NCBI RefSeq assembly: GCF_026151205.1
Contig: NC_087073.1
Span: 10,982,411 to 11,046,410 of the forward strand
Direction: 5' to 3'
DNA length: 64,000 nt
DNA from: Bolinopsis microptera
Lineage: Eukaryota; Ctenophora; Tentaculata; Lobata; Bolinopsidae
Below, one piece after another: positions 33,881 to 45,243 of this stretch. A program made the translations under genes and the position numbers. The notes under the pieces were generated by a model. That model searched no databases. It was not told where the DNA came from and saw only the letters and a program-made list of their open reading frames with translations. Numbering within the stretch: the stretch's first letter is position 1; each line of letters begins with the position of its first letter.

Positions 33881-36715
33881 TGCACTTAGCTCCTCCGGTT
33901 TGACCCGGCGTGCGTTCCGCATTGCGCAGTGAAGACACGCTTATAAATATATAGAACTACTGAGCCCACCGCGCATATTCTTATCTCGTAATCAGCGAAA
34001 TGCACCACGGCCTCGCCGAGCTCAGAGCTAGGGAAGGATTGGAAATCGAGAATCAAACAACTGCTGCCACTGTTTATGTTGCTCACTGCTGCTCACTGCT
34101 GCTCACTACTGCTATGGGCGCGCCGCGCGACAGCAGCAGCTGAGCATCATTATATGTTGTAGGTTTTACAACCTACCAGGACGACGCGCCGTTTGGACTC
34201 GGCGACGGTCCCTGGAATATATGGAACCTAGATATCCTGGAATATATGGAACAGATATTTTTACGAGATCTATCATCACCCGTTATGCCTTAAGTTTTTA
34301 TGCAGCAGTTTCTTTGCACTTTGCCTTACCCCTCTTGTGATCAAATACAAATAATAGACCACAATTATGGCGGTCTTACGTTTTTCTAGTAACTGACTGG
34401 AGAATGGTAAAGTGAAACCTCCCACAATCCGCCCCCACCTCCGCCTTTAAGTTCCCCAATTCCCGCTTTGTATCACGTCGTGACCCCCACGGGTCGTTCC
34501 ATTATCGTTCTTTACGATACATGAGGGGAGCCGCGCAACGTCAGACATGCGCGGCAGGTCATACATAACGTATAACCAATCCCACCCGACTTCCGAGATC
34601 GCCTTGCAATCATAAAAAATTACTTTTTCAAAAGTTTAGTTTGAAAATCATCAAAATGTTTCTTTGTCGGGGCAAATACAAAGAATTCAATTAAAATTGA
34701 GGGCTACTTCATACTTTAAACATTTTGAATTGCATCTTCTTTTGAATTTAATGAACTACTGCAGACCTTCACATTTTATAGTATATGCCATTAATTTTGT
34801 TCCGTTTTAAACTATTCCATTTTGACTAGAGGCTAAATTAATTTTTTTTTTTTTTTGGGGGGGGGAATAAAAAAAAACCTTATTTTACTACATTTTTGAG
34901 AAATTTTTGACATTTTTCAAACTAACCATTGATATTCTCAGATTAGGTGACTGATAAATTCTGAAGATAAAAGCAATAGAATTCAATTTGCTAAGATTAG
35001 AGTTTGCGTTTCATTGCTCGAGCTCCACAGCTGTTCGAAGGATCAAATTTAAGATTAGCTACTTTTAACATTTAATGTTTTGATATTTAATAAAACAAAA
35101 TTTAAAATTTTTTATTAATCGACCGATTTCAAATTGATCGTTTAGTTGACGGAAGTTTACTCGTCTAAATTGAATTTTGATCATCTTTTCCTACTTCGGG
35201 CGAGCTTTAACGGTGATACTCCGTAAAATACTGTCCATATATGGACCGTCGACGAATCCAACCTCGGTGCGCGTCCTGGTAGGCTTAAAACCTCTAAGGC
35301 GAGGCCCAGTGGTGCATCCTCGCCGATCAACCGAGAATATGCGCGGCGCCGGACCAGTAGTGCATCTCGCTACAATCGTCTAAATTTCTTCGAATAGCGC
35401 GCGCCGCTTTCTTCTCGATGGCAATGCTGCGAAGTAGCGCTCCGCTGGGCCAAACCAGTAAACAACGGTCGAAAATTCATCGCAGCTCGGCGGAGGCACA
35501 GTAGCGCATTCGCTGATCGAGAAGCATAATTGAGTGCACATAATTGAGTGCACAAAATTGAGTGGTCGCGGCACAAGTAAACGCATTCGTGCTACAAAAA
35601 TTATACTACACGATACCCAAACCGGCGATCCAAATAACGTCCATGTTTTGGAAAGTTCATCCTAAATAATGGAACATCTGTGCATATATTTTTATTACAT
35701 TGCTATGGTGATGTGTTGTTCCGTTATATTTTTTCTTTTTAGTTAGTTGTCATCCGGGCCAAACATTAAGAAACTTATATGCAGTAACCATTTTATTATT
35801 TATGTATCAAAATATGTCGTTGTAATTTTGCATGGCTGAAATGTAACGCTTGATTTTATATATAGATAATTAATTGAATTTTCTAATACAACAAGAATGC
35901 GCCGCTTTCTTTTGTGGATGGCCGCTCAATTTCCCGATCCGTGATGGCGTATTTATCATATTCCATACAACCTGGGACGAACCCTTCTTTTACTGTTTAT
36001 ATAAACATGCAAATATGCGAAGAGACAAAGCCGACTGCGAGCGCCACCCAGTTAATATAATTCTATATTGAATTTGAAAATCGTGTATACTTCATGTAAC
36101 CATAGTGTTTATTGTTTACGCAACCTGACACGGATCTGTGCAAAATAGTAATACAACCTCAAAAATAAAATAATATGCTATCAATAGAGCCTATGGGATA
36201 CGCACATGGATGAAATTAATAAGTACTTGTTGGTTTAGAGTAGCGCACGCGGGCGCCCAACAATTATATAAATCAGATTATCACGCAAAATAACTTATGC
36301 GCAGGTAGTCACGTGGGCGATAACAGGCTCGCAGGCACGTACGGATCCCACGCTCGCAGGCACACGGTCGCCAACTACCATATAAAAAAACCTATGGGGG
36401 GGATCTGCTAACACCTGTCCTTGACTCTGTCCGTGCCTTCGCACCTTTGCTTTTGGTTTCATGGATCGTGAAAAAATTGTGTATGAATTGTGATAAATAA
36501 TAAAATTGTCTTAATATTGTTTTGGTTCCGTCATCTTGAAGATCCGCTATGTAATTACCCAAGTAAATACACTGGCCAGTGTGTCACACCATACTCTACA
36601 CAATTTCACGAGAGTTTGTCACACACGGGCTGTGTAGTGTGTGGATGGTCCGGCGTGTCTCTAATTTTGCGATATGACACCAGGGATATTATTTATGTTT
36701 CCAATGTGTTTAGTG
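33881..36715. other. Repeat-derived non-coding DNA
   Basis: No gene recognised. Contents: CTGCTCACTGCTGCTCACT repeats near 34,080-34,110; an inverted copy of the 6,535 repeat at 34,465-34,505; a small duplication of CTGGAATATATGGAAC near 34,212 and 34,237; and AGCGCGCGCCGCTTTCTTCT (35,396-35,415), which recurs near 58,744 with flanking similarity. These are probably dispersed transposon pieces. Confidence 0.45.
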
Positions 36716-36719
36716 GAGT

Positions 36720-37047
36720 AAGTACTTACAGTGTACTTACAGTGTATTTACAGTTTACTTACAGTGTACTTACAGTGTACTTACAGTTTACTTACAGTGT
36801 ACTTACAGTTTACTTCTAGTGTAAGTACAGTGTACTTACAGTGTACTTACAGTATACTTACACTGTACTTACACTGTACTTACAGTTTACTTACAGTGTA
36901 TTTACAGTATACTTACACTGTACTTACAGTTTACTTACAGTTTACTTACACTGTACTTACACTGTACTTACACTGTACTTACAGCGTACTTACACTGTAC
37001 TTACACTGTACTTAGACTGTACTTACACTGTACTTACACTGTATTGA
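36720..37047 (+). repeat. 11-bp minisatellite (CTTACAGTGTA / CTTACACTGTA)
   Basis: About 30 copies of an 11-bp unit. Because 33 bp is 11 codons, all three frames stay open and translate into Leu/Thr/Tyr/Val-rich repeats (TVYLQCTYS-like). These frames are by-products. The first copies start from AGTAAGTACTTACAG. Confidence 0.93.
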
Positions 37048-37875
37048 CATGATATGATGCACAGTGTATTGAAACAGGATTCAGGATTGGTTCACTGAAT
37101 TACGCTATCACGTGACATATATTACGATTTGCCACATGCCTCATTTTCTGATAATAATTCGAATACCAATATTATGCTATATAAGCTATGCTATGTACAA
37201 TATTATGCTAAAGATGTCCGTGTTGTCCAATTATCGCTACTAACTAGAAAATGGGCCCAAAGATCACCTTGAAATTATGGTTAAGGCTAATGATGACAAC
37301 TGCTAATGATGATAACTTACTAGAAAGTTTCGTAAGGCCCAATGACCATGACGTCCCATTTGAAGAGATCGCTATCATCCACTAGTCCGGCTGAGAACCC
37401 CTCTGTACTGGATTTCTGCAACTCTGAAATATCTCTGATAAGTACCATTTACATTTTATTTTGTTCCAGAAGTTTGTTATTCTATTCTCAGCGGGGGGGG
37501 GGGGGGGGGGGGTCAATTTAAATCGCCTTAGTTAAAATGTTGCCGCAAAATCAATGGGTCATGGTCTAGAATTATATTGTTGATGGCTCCGTAATAGTAT
37601 TAAGTAATTGAAAGTTTAACTTTACCTAAAAGTTACTAAGTAATAATATGAAGTAATTAATTATTCAATAATTACCACCTACAAGTTACTAAGTAATAAT
37701 ATTAAGTAATTAATTAATTAATAATTACCTACAAGCTGTTTCTTCAGAAGCAGCGCTGCTGCTGATTCCATTACCTTCTAACTTTTCTAAATAGAGACAA
37801 TTCATCAAAATAAATACATCACGCAGCAGAATTGGAGGGATCCTTTACACTTTTTACAAGTTATTTTTTGTCATA
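37048..37875. other. Non-coding DNA with a 20-nt G run
   Basis: No gene seen. G run at 37,493-37,512; a local duplication of AAGTTACTAAGTAATAAT near 37,630 and 37,684. Confidence 0.45.
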
Positions 37876-37876
37876 A

Positions 37877-38442
37877 AATGTTAAGGGGGCAGGGGGGGGT
37901 CTTTATGAAATTTCTCTCGAAATTGATTTTATAGTTGTTTCTGATAGAGGGGAGTGATATCTATCTGCTGCTTTTGGTCCCATGGAAAAATATTGTTCCT
38001 AGCCGAATTTATTGCCGGTCAAAGGTCAGCATTCATGTGTAATTGTATTGCGCGAGCGATTTTCAATCGCGCGCCCTGAAAATCGAGTCTAAAATTCTAT
38101 CTTCTCCTACATTTTTTGAGCAATCACCTTGAAACTTTCAGGATATGTTCTAAGGACCATTTAGAAGATTGCATTCGATCAGAATTTTAAGATAGGCCTT
38201 AGAAAATTTTTTATTCGATTTTGAAAATTTTGGACCTGGAAAAATCGTCAAAAAACGAGGTCCAAGATTTTCAAAATCGAATAAAAAATTTTCTAAGGCC
38301 TATCTTAAAATTCTGATCGAATGCAATCTTCTAAATGGTCCTTAGAACATATCCTAAGATATTACTCCCCTCTATCAGAAACAACTATAAAATCAATTTC
38401 GAGAGAAATTTCATAAAGACCCCCCCCTGCCCCCTTAACATA
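37877..38442. mobile_element. Foldback MITE (about 565 bp)
   Basis: The ends ATGTTAAGGGGGCAGG and its inverse CCTGCCCCCTTAACAT are followed by long inverted arms (GGGTCTTTATGAAATTTCTC and TGATTTTATAGTTGTTTCTG at both ends, and a second mirrored block around GGACCATTTAGAAGATTGCA). The centre is GACCTGGAAAAATCGTC/AAAAAACGAGGTCC. The left half has an extra ~180 bp not mirrored on the right. A related fragment lies at 45,670-45,830, inside intron 2 of the upstream phosphatase gene. Confidence 0.8.
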
Positions 38443-38514
38443 ACTTTGAAAATGTAATAAGTATGATAAAATAGTTGTATTAATTTAGTACGTATAGCTA
38501 AAGAAACGGAATTA

Positions 38515-39800
38515 TTATATACTAGTGTAACCCGGCCTTCGGCCGGGATTTCACTGCCGCAGTTAAAAAGGGTAGAAGTAATTACCCGCTGAGTCAAAAC
38601 CCGCATTAGGTGACCCAATAGTTTCTTAAACAATAATCTCGTAATCAGTTATTTCTTGTGTATAATTGAGTCATTATTAGCCATGAGGCACCACATTCCA
38701 TGATCATAAGGTCTGAACACCGACTATTACACCTCATCACTCCCGTCTTGAACCGCTTTCCATTTTTATTTAAATCGTTATAGAAATTAACCCTTGTTAA
38801 CTCCGCACCACACCCGCCTATTATATTTGAAAACACACATAACATTGTCGTATGAACTCTCTCTCTCTCTCTGCAGTCCAAACAGACCCCAAACACTAAC
38901 AGTCCCCCCTCCCCTAATAAGTTTATGGTATAACATTACAACGCATCTTCCCGGGCTAACCCAATTATGACGCTACTTAAATGCAGCTACATATTATACA
39001 GTAATGAGAAAGAGAGAGAGCAAGCCCCGTAACTCTTGCCGTTCTGCTCAAGCCATTTTATGCAACATTTGTGGTACACAACCATCAATTAAGAAAGTTC
39101 ATTTTCTACCAGTTAGATTTAGAATAGATTTTAAGATTGCCCTACTTGCCTACAAGTGTTTAAATAATATAGCTCCTCCTTACTTAAAAGAGTTGATATC
39201 TCCTAGGCAGCAAAGTTTTAAAAATGTACGTCTTGATAATGATTATTTTTACCTTAGTTTTCCGCCCTCTCCTAACTATGTAAACACAGAGAAAGCTTTT
39301 AGTCACTGTGCAGTTAAAGTATTTAATTCCTTGCCATACGACATAAGATCAGCTGAGTCAGTTACATCTTTCAAGACCAAACTTAAAACATACTTCTTTT
39401 CTCTAGCATTTGATTGATTTTGCATTTACATAGGTAAAATGAACTTGTCATGTCTAATTTTCAATTAAACTAAGCTCAGTTAATCTAAGAGCCGCTTTAG
39501 AAAGCACTGGAGTTTATCTCCAGGATTAAATTATATCGAGTTATATGATTTAGCTATAAGGCGGTTTATAAATGTTGTATTTATTATTATTATTAATTAA
39601 ACCACTTACCACCCGCCGATTTAAAAAAAATTTACCATTTGACTTCCTCATAGTTTTGTCGGCACTATACCGAAAAAACCGGCCCCGTTACTCTTACCGT
39701 TTTCTTGATTAAGCCGCTCGGAAATTACACACGCACAGACACACACATCTTGGCTTTATTAGTATTGATTATGATTCTTTAGAAACATCGCTAGAAAATT
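38515..39800. mobile_element. Element with CCCGGCCTTCGGCCGGG hairpin, split by a LINE 3' end
   Basis: A perfect hairpin (ACCCGGCCTTCGGCCGGG) lies at 38,528-38,545. Related blocks CCCCGTAACTCTTGCCGTTC (39,027) and CCCCGTTACTCTTACCGTTT (39,684) lie on the two sides of the inserted LINE end. The element seems to end near CTTGGCTTTATTAGTATTGA (39,749-39,768). Family not known to me; moderate support. Confidence 0.4.
39092..39598 (+). pseudogene. 5'-truncated CR1-like LINE, 3' end
   Basis: Encodes KKVHFLPVRFRIDFKIALLA then YKCLNNIAPPYLKEL, ... AFSHCAVKVFNSLPYDIRSA and a stop at 39,417. This is the usual C-terminal end of CR1-like LINE proteins (L-P-V-x-x-R-I-x-F-K, W/F-N-x-L-P-x-x-I-R). A 3' UTR and a (TTA)n tail follow. 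It is almost identical to 51,918-52,390. The ATG at 39,004 and first ~30 codons of the open frame belong to the flanking element, so the apparent 137-codon frame is chimeric. Confidence 0.85.
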
Positions 39801-39992
39801 TTAGTGTAATGTACAGGGTGGGTGACGTAATGTCTCTGGTAGAGAGTGGGGGTATTAATAATAATGTATTTTTGATTAGTAATAAGTATACAATACTCAT
39901 CACAATCAAAACCACTATGTAGTATGTACCTACTAGGGTTAGGTTTGGGGGGGGGGGGGGGGGGGGTCCAGTGTGTATATTAGACATAAATA

Positions 39993-40278
39993 CAGGGTGG
40001 GCCATAAGTCAGTGTGCAAACGTTTGAGCTTATTTCTCAGTCATTGAGTGCCCGATTGAGATCATTTTTTCTGCTATGACTTGCTATCATCATGTCAGTC
40101 ATCAGTTATTCGAGGAATATATCAAATCGAGTTATAATTATGTTCAGTTTTTAGATATTTTGAATGATTGGATTAAATAAAATTGTAATGCATTGTCTCA
40201 AGTCTCAAACGTGAAAAATGGCTACTTTATAAGCCCAAACGTTTCCACATTGACTAATGACTTTAATGGCCCACCCTG
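39993..40278. mobile_element. mariner-like MITE, 286 bp
   Basis: Terminal repeats CAGGGTGGGCCATAAGTCA and (inverted) TGACTTTAATGGCCCACCCTG, flanked by TA on both sides (39,991-39,992 and 40,279-40,280). TA target sites and TIRs of this kind are typical of the Tc1/mariner group. Subterminal AAACGTTTGAGCTTA / TAAGCCCAAACGTTT are also mirrored. There is no transposase. A similar terminus, ACAGGGTGGGTGACGTAATG, lies at about 39,811. Confidence 0.85.
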
Positions 40279-40282
40279 TATA

Positions 40283-40705
40283 TATAATGTATTATCTATG
40301 TATTATATAGCGTGCTTTTATCAGATTCAGTAATGAAACAGTTATCTTAAGAAGTGACTTTATAAAAGTAAGCTCAGTAGAAAAGCATAAAAACAGCTCA
40401 TGAGTTGCTGATAATGTACGCCAGCATTCGTTACGTCACTTCGAGTGCGTTTCACTCCAAAAAGGTCGGCAAAATATTAGCTAACAGCTGATATAATGTA
40501 GCGGACCGATTTGAAGTTGGCTCCTCAGATTATTAAAAGCTATATCATCTCTTCGATCTCAGGTGTCAACTTCAAATGAGTTCACTACAAAAGACATCGC
40601 ATCAGTAACAGTTACTTTAAAGAAAGAAGCTTCTATCAAATTGATCCAAAATGCACTTCAACCTCGAAATAAATATCAGGACAGAAGTTGCGTACTACCC
40701 TGTTC
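40283..40705. other. Spacer 3' of the MRPS12 gene
   Basis: Presumed 3' UTR and flank of the minus-strand ribosomal protein gene. No other feature recognised. Confidence 0.4.
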
Positions 40706-40710
40706 CCAGT

Positions 40711-41334
40711 TCAGTACTGAGCATCCAGCTGGCCCCTAACTATAACCCACTTGACGGTAGGTAGGTTCCTGGCCCTACAATACTGCACCAGGACCCTGTG
40801 GTGCTGCTGCAAAGTGTTATTCTCCCCCTGTATCCGCGCAGTAATGACCCTCTGTTGGCCGTGTTTTGTTATCTGAACCTTCGCTACTTTCCTGTTTCCA
40901 GAGTTGGGTTTCTTAGGTTTCCTCGTCTGGAGGTCCACTACAACACCCTCAATAAACCTGGGCAGGGCAGGTCGCCACTCTCGACCCTTTTTATTTACCA
41001 GCCACATAGGGCACTCAGCCTCAAAGTCTAATCTCTTATCAATCAGAATGTCTCTGTTACTCCTATGCCAGAAGCCCTTGTCCTCTTCCTCGCGCCACTC
41101 TGAAGTAAACACGTCTCCTTGCCTTCTCTTGCTGTACAAGATACCAAAGTCTTTATCTGCATTTAGAGAGGGGTAGTTTGAAAGAGAGTTGTGCTGTTCA
41201 GAATCATGGTTCAGCAGAGGAGTGGGGATGTAGGATGTAGGATAGGGGATGTAGGATTGGAGTATTGATGTTATCCTCCTTTCAGCAGCTGCATTCAATA
41301 TTCGTAATGAGTTTTGTAATAAATTCCTTGCCAT
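40711..41334 (-). CDS. MRPS12: Mitochondrial small ribosomal subunit protein uS12m, long N-terminal form
   Basis: uS12m sits near the decoding centre of the mitochondrial small ribosomal subunit and helps fidelity of tRNA selection. 207 codons. Residues ~126-207 match the S12 family: FIEGVVVDLQTRKPKKPNSG, NRKVAKVQITK, IQGENNTLQQHHRVLVQYCR, LPTVKWVIVRGQLDAQY. KKPNS is the decoding loop found in all S12 proteins. The N-terminal ~125 residues are not recognisable S12; the first ~30 (MARNLLQNSLRILNAAAERR) are basic and amphipathic, as expected for a mitochondrial import signal. A 5'-UTR intron is suggested by TGTTTCAG|GTCATATAC just before the ATG. Human MRPS12 is about 138 residues, so this protein is much longer. 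The coding exon is uninterrupted. Identity confident; N-terminal region unexplained. Confidence 0.88.
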   Translation of the reverse strand: MARNLLQNSLRILNAAAERRITSILQSYIPYPTSYIPTPLLNHDSEQHNSLSNYPSLNADKDFGILYSKRRQGDVFTSEWREEEDKGFWHRSNRDILIDKRLDFEAECPMWLVNKKGREWRPALPRFIEGVVVDLQTRKPKKPNSGNRKVAKVQITKHGQQRVITARIQGENNTLQQHHRVLVQYCRARNLPTVKWVIVRGQLDAQY

Positions 41335-41344
41335 GTATATTGTA

Positions 41345-41362
41345 TATGACCTGAAACATGAA
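41345..41362 (-). promoter_or_regulatory. Probable 3' splice site of a 5'-UTR intron of MRPS12
   Basis: On the minus strand AATATTTCATGTTTCAG|GTCAT lies ~15 nt before the ATG. The upstream exon and promoter are not identified in the following AT-rich region. Confidence 0.5.
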
Positions 41363-43953
41363 ATATTGTGTTAAAATTTGTTTAACCAACGAATGCACTC
41401 AAACATGGTATTAAATCAATACTCAATAGTATTAATACTATTAATACTTTGAATACATTTTACAATCTTTAGAGACAACTTTCCTATTTGAGGATATGCG
41501 CAGTAGAAGTGAAACAACCCTCAAAGTTTACAATATTATGTTAGGTTTAGTAAATTAAATGAACAATTTGACTGCAAGTATAGGTCTATGAATTGCTATT
41601 AAAAATGAAATTATGTAACAGACTATAGTAACTATAGTAACGCACGTGACTATCCTTTACGGCGTTCCATTTAGGTCCATAAAAGAGAATACGTTTATAT
41701 TTAACGAGATTTCTAAATAATCGTACAGTTGTCAGATGAAGAGGGCGCCTGAAATTGTAATCCTCTTTTTAATAGCCATTACCTGCTACATTAGGTCTGC
41801 CTTGATCTGAATACAGTGACTCGATCGGCTAGTTTAAAATTGGTTACTGATAAAGTTATGGCCAAGAGATTTTTCGACAATTACCAGGACTTGAAGGGGA
41901 TGTATTCATAAGAAATTATTGTACTTAAATTTATGATCATGATTTGCTTCTATTTGGTAAATTTGGCACCCTGAACATGGGCTAATCTCGAAACATTTGC
42001 CCAGAGATCAAAATCATGCTGACAGAAACTATGCTGACACAAATTATGTATATTTAATTTTGAAGGAGCTGCAAAACTAATTTCCTGAGCCAAGATTACC
42101 GACCAATATCACGATCATGCAAAATTAATGCAGTTTTAACGTTTGGGAGGAGTATTAAATTTGGATTGCGTTACAGGTTAAAAAACAATAACGTTTTGCA
42201 AAGTTAGTTTAAAAGTATTTATGCCAAAATCAATGATCATATCCATCTATCCATGTATCAGATCAAGGCAGAATTGTAAATACAATTCAGTTAACTTTAA
42301 GTTTGGCATACGAAAATAACAAATAAGTAGGTCGCTAATAGAATTAATAATTCTACAGATTGTATTTAAATTAGAAATTATTGTAAGACTGAAAAAATTT
42401 TAGTAATCGTATTCTATTTTCAATTAATACGTCGTTACGAAAATTTGATCAAAAAGCCACCAAATAATAGTTTTTACTAACTTTGATAAATTCCTTCAAT
42501 AGAAATATTCAAAAATCAATGATCTTAAACTAAAATATAATTATAATGTTTATTATATTATATATAAATACAAGGGTTCACCTCTTTAGGTCACATTTTT
42601 ATGGGTGTAGATCACACTTCAAAGATAGCCAATATCATGAATTTTTAATAGAGGGAGCCTGCCCTAATAAATATGAACATTAAAAGATTAATGCGGCAAT
42701 TATTTAATCCCTAAGTAAGATACATAGAGGTGAACTGGTGTTATGACATTTAATAGCTGCTCATAAGGTAATAGCACACAGGTACTAACATATATATCTT
42801 CATTACAAAAAGAACACTGAAGCTCAGTACAGATAGTAATTATTGACACAAACGTCTAAAAATGACTTAAATAACTTTTAAACCAGATATTTTAACTTTC
42901 CTCGATAAAATCTCTCCGATAATTATGTATCATACTACTTGTTAGCTTTAGTTCAGTTAACAATAAGATAAAACAAAGTCAATCCATAATAAAAGTATTG
43001 TTGTAATTTAATTGTTGTAAATAATAAAAGGTTCGGGCTCTACAAATTCCATTCCACACCACGTGCTATCTAATCGATAAATTTAGAAATTATAATAAGT
43101 TTCGCTTCTGTAGTGTATTTAAAACATTTAGAGAACTGATTCAAAGAATAAATTATTAAAGTTAATACCAAGTGAACAAAGGATAACTAAACAGCCCGTT
43201 GTAATATTTAATACATAATAACATATATATCATCACTTGTATCATCTATTTAATTTTAAAACTACATCACCAGTTATACCAATTTACCCTACTTAGTAAA
43301 GAAATTTGATCTCTAAGAACTACAAAGATATTGTTTGTGAACCATAGAGCCATAGGTTAATGTAAACTAATCCCACTAATTGACAAACCCAAAGGTGAGT
43401 TTATTAGTTTTTATCCAAAAATCTTTTGAAAATGGCACAGAATATCATTATTTAATATGCCGCATTCATTGATTTGCGCTTGAACGAAGAACAAAACATT
43501 GAAATTACATTTATAACGTATATTAATTATACATGTTAATTTTAGTACTACTAAATACTAATCGCGAATCTCATAAAACGATTAAATTTAAAACTATGAT
43601 AAAGAATAAATTCAAAACTATGATAGAGATTCAAAGTAAGTGCTCAAAAACATTGCTTTAGAACAGTGCAGGAATTACTATTATATTGTACAATAAATTT
43701 GTGTTTAGTTATTTCAACTTTAAATCAGCCTATTTAATAACATAAGAATGCAATGTAATATATATAAATTAGGAAAAGATTTTAATTTCAGTGTTGAATG
43801 ATAACCTTCAACGGTACAAAACTTGAAAAATGAATCCAAACGGAATATGAGTTCATATTAAAATCCTCTGAATATAAAAGAAATATTCCAGATAATAAAT
43901 AAACATTAGGTAGCAACAAATTCTGGAAAAATAAAAATGTGTAACCTCCCAAA
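41363..43953. other. AT-rich intergenic DNA between MRPS12 and the phosphatase genes
   Basis: Two and a half kilobases without a supported frame on either strand. A first (non-coding) exon and promoter of MRPS12 probably lie here. A small palindromic patch, AATAGTATTAATACTATT, is at about 41,426. ATTAAA on the minus strand at 43,781-43,786 could serve as the polyadenylation signal of the next gene. Confidence 0.45.
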
Positions 43954-44930
43954 TCAGCAAGACCGTTGCAAATGCTTGCAGTCAAATACTTTAACAACAT
44001 CACAATTAACTATTTCAGCATCAGAGACTTCCAACTCGAACACTGATATGCTATTGTTGCCAATACCACAGTGCGCGAGGTTCAGTCCCAGGGGTCGGGA
44101 CGAGAATTGCAGCAGGTGTTTTGTTATCACTCGTATCATACCTCCGTGGGTGACTATGAGGGCGTTGTTTTCTGGTGTACTGTCCTTGAAATTCTTTATC
44201 ATTTCATAAAGAAATTCACTCCATCTGATGAGATGTATAGTTTTTTTAAAGGAATGTGTTTTCATTTTGGGGGCATGTTCGCAGTTCAGATCAACAATTA
44301 TTAGCTAGACCTCAGTATATAATTAAAAACAGTATATTTTCATAACATTTATTTTTGACCAAACTAAAAACAATTCATTCAATAAATAAGTTAAAATAAT
44401 TCCATTTTATAAAACCTTTTCTGTAATTTATCATCCGTCTCGACACCAGGAAGATGGTGGTATTCAGTAGACTCCCCATTATTGCACTTGGTTGCATTCT
44501 TGTACTCTTTCCAGGGTTTCCCTGACCAGGACCCATAATCACGCTCCCGCAACCTCTTGTCAAACTTGTCTGGAGTTTTGTAGCCGATTTGACAGAGAGT
44601 GTCTTGAGCCCTCCCCAGATCACTGCTGAATACCTGGTCGTTGAAAATTCTATTAAAAAAGCAGCTAAACCAAGGCCAAGGTTATTCAATTGTCTTTCAT
44701 CGACAGATTCAGCAGATTCTATTTAACATAGGTTTAGACCTGGTGAAAAAAATGGTTTTCATTGCAATTAATCTTACCACACTGAAATTTATTTCTTGTA
44801 GAGCTTTCCCTGTGTTTGCTGAACTTTGGACTCCTAGAGCAGTGAGAGGAGAATCTTGATGTCCTTGAAGAACACCTCTAGCATTAGCATGTGTTTGGCC
44901 ATGACGCACAACATATAAACTAACTTTCAT
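43954..44930 (-). CDS. TIGAR-like histidine phosphatase A (three exons, 213 aa)
   Basis: Member of the histidine phosphatase (phosphoglycerate mutase) superfamily, closest in layout to TIGAR-type fructose-2,6-bisphosphatases, which lower fructose-2,6-bisphosphate and favour the pentose phosphate route. Exons: 44,930-44,778, 44,633-44,416, 44,224-43,954. Catalytic set complete: R9-H10-G11 (VVRHGQTHAN), R59 (VFSSDLGRAQ), E81 (RLRERDYGSW), H150 (ALIVTHGGMI). The C-terminus GNNSISVFELEV resembles the TIGAR end more than that of glycolytic mutases. Introns are 144 and 191 bp, phases 0 and 2. The start is the ATG at 44,930; no in-frame ATG lies just upstream. It lies ~300 bp downstream of a paralogue of the same structure. 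The substrate is inferred from the family only. Confidence 0.88.
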
Positions 44931-45162
44931 CACTGGAATAATTATTCATCATAATTTAGCATACTGCAGTAAATTGTGAGAATTTTGCTTTAGTACTGTA
45001 GTACAGAGAATGGGATGTGGCTATGGTATACTTAGATGGTGGTTAATTAACTGATGCTTAATCAATCGTTTGTGACTTTTTGCGGATTCGAATTGTAATA
45101 CAGATTTAGAAAAAAAGTTGCAGGAAGGTTACAAACATTGTTCAATAATTGCTCTAAAAATA

Positions 45163-45169
45163 ATTTATT
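45163..45169 (-). terminator. Candidate polyadenylation signal of phosphatase B
   Basis: AATAAA on the minus strand (TTTATT on +, 45,164-45,169), about 75 nt past the stop codon of the upstream phosphatase gene. The distance is reasonable for a compact 3' UTR. Confidence 0.45.
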
Positions 45170-45243
45170 GTGACGATAAAACGTGTATAAATAGTATTAA
45201 GCTAGAAACATAACAACACAAAAAATATGGAAAGAAGTCAATC

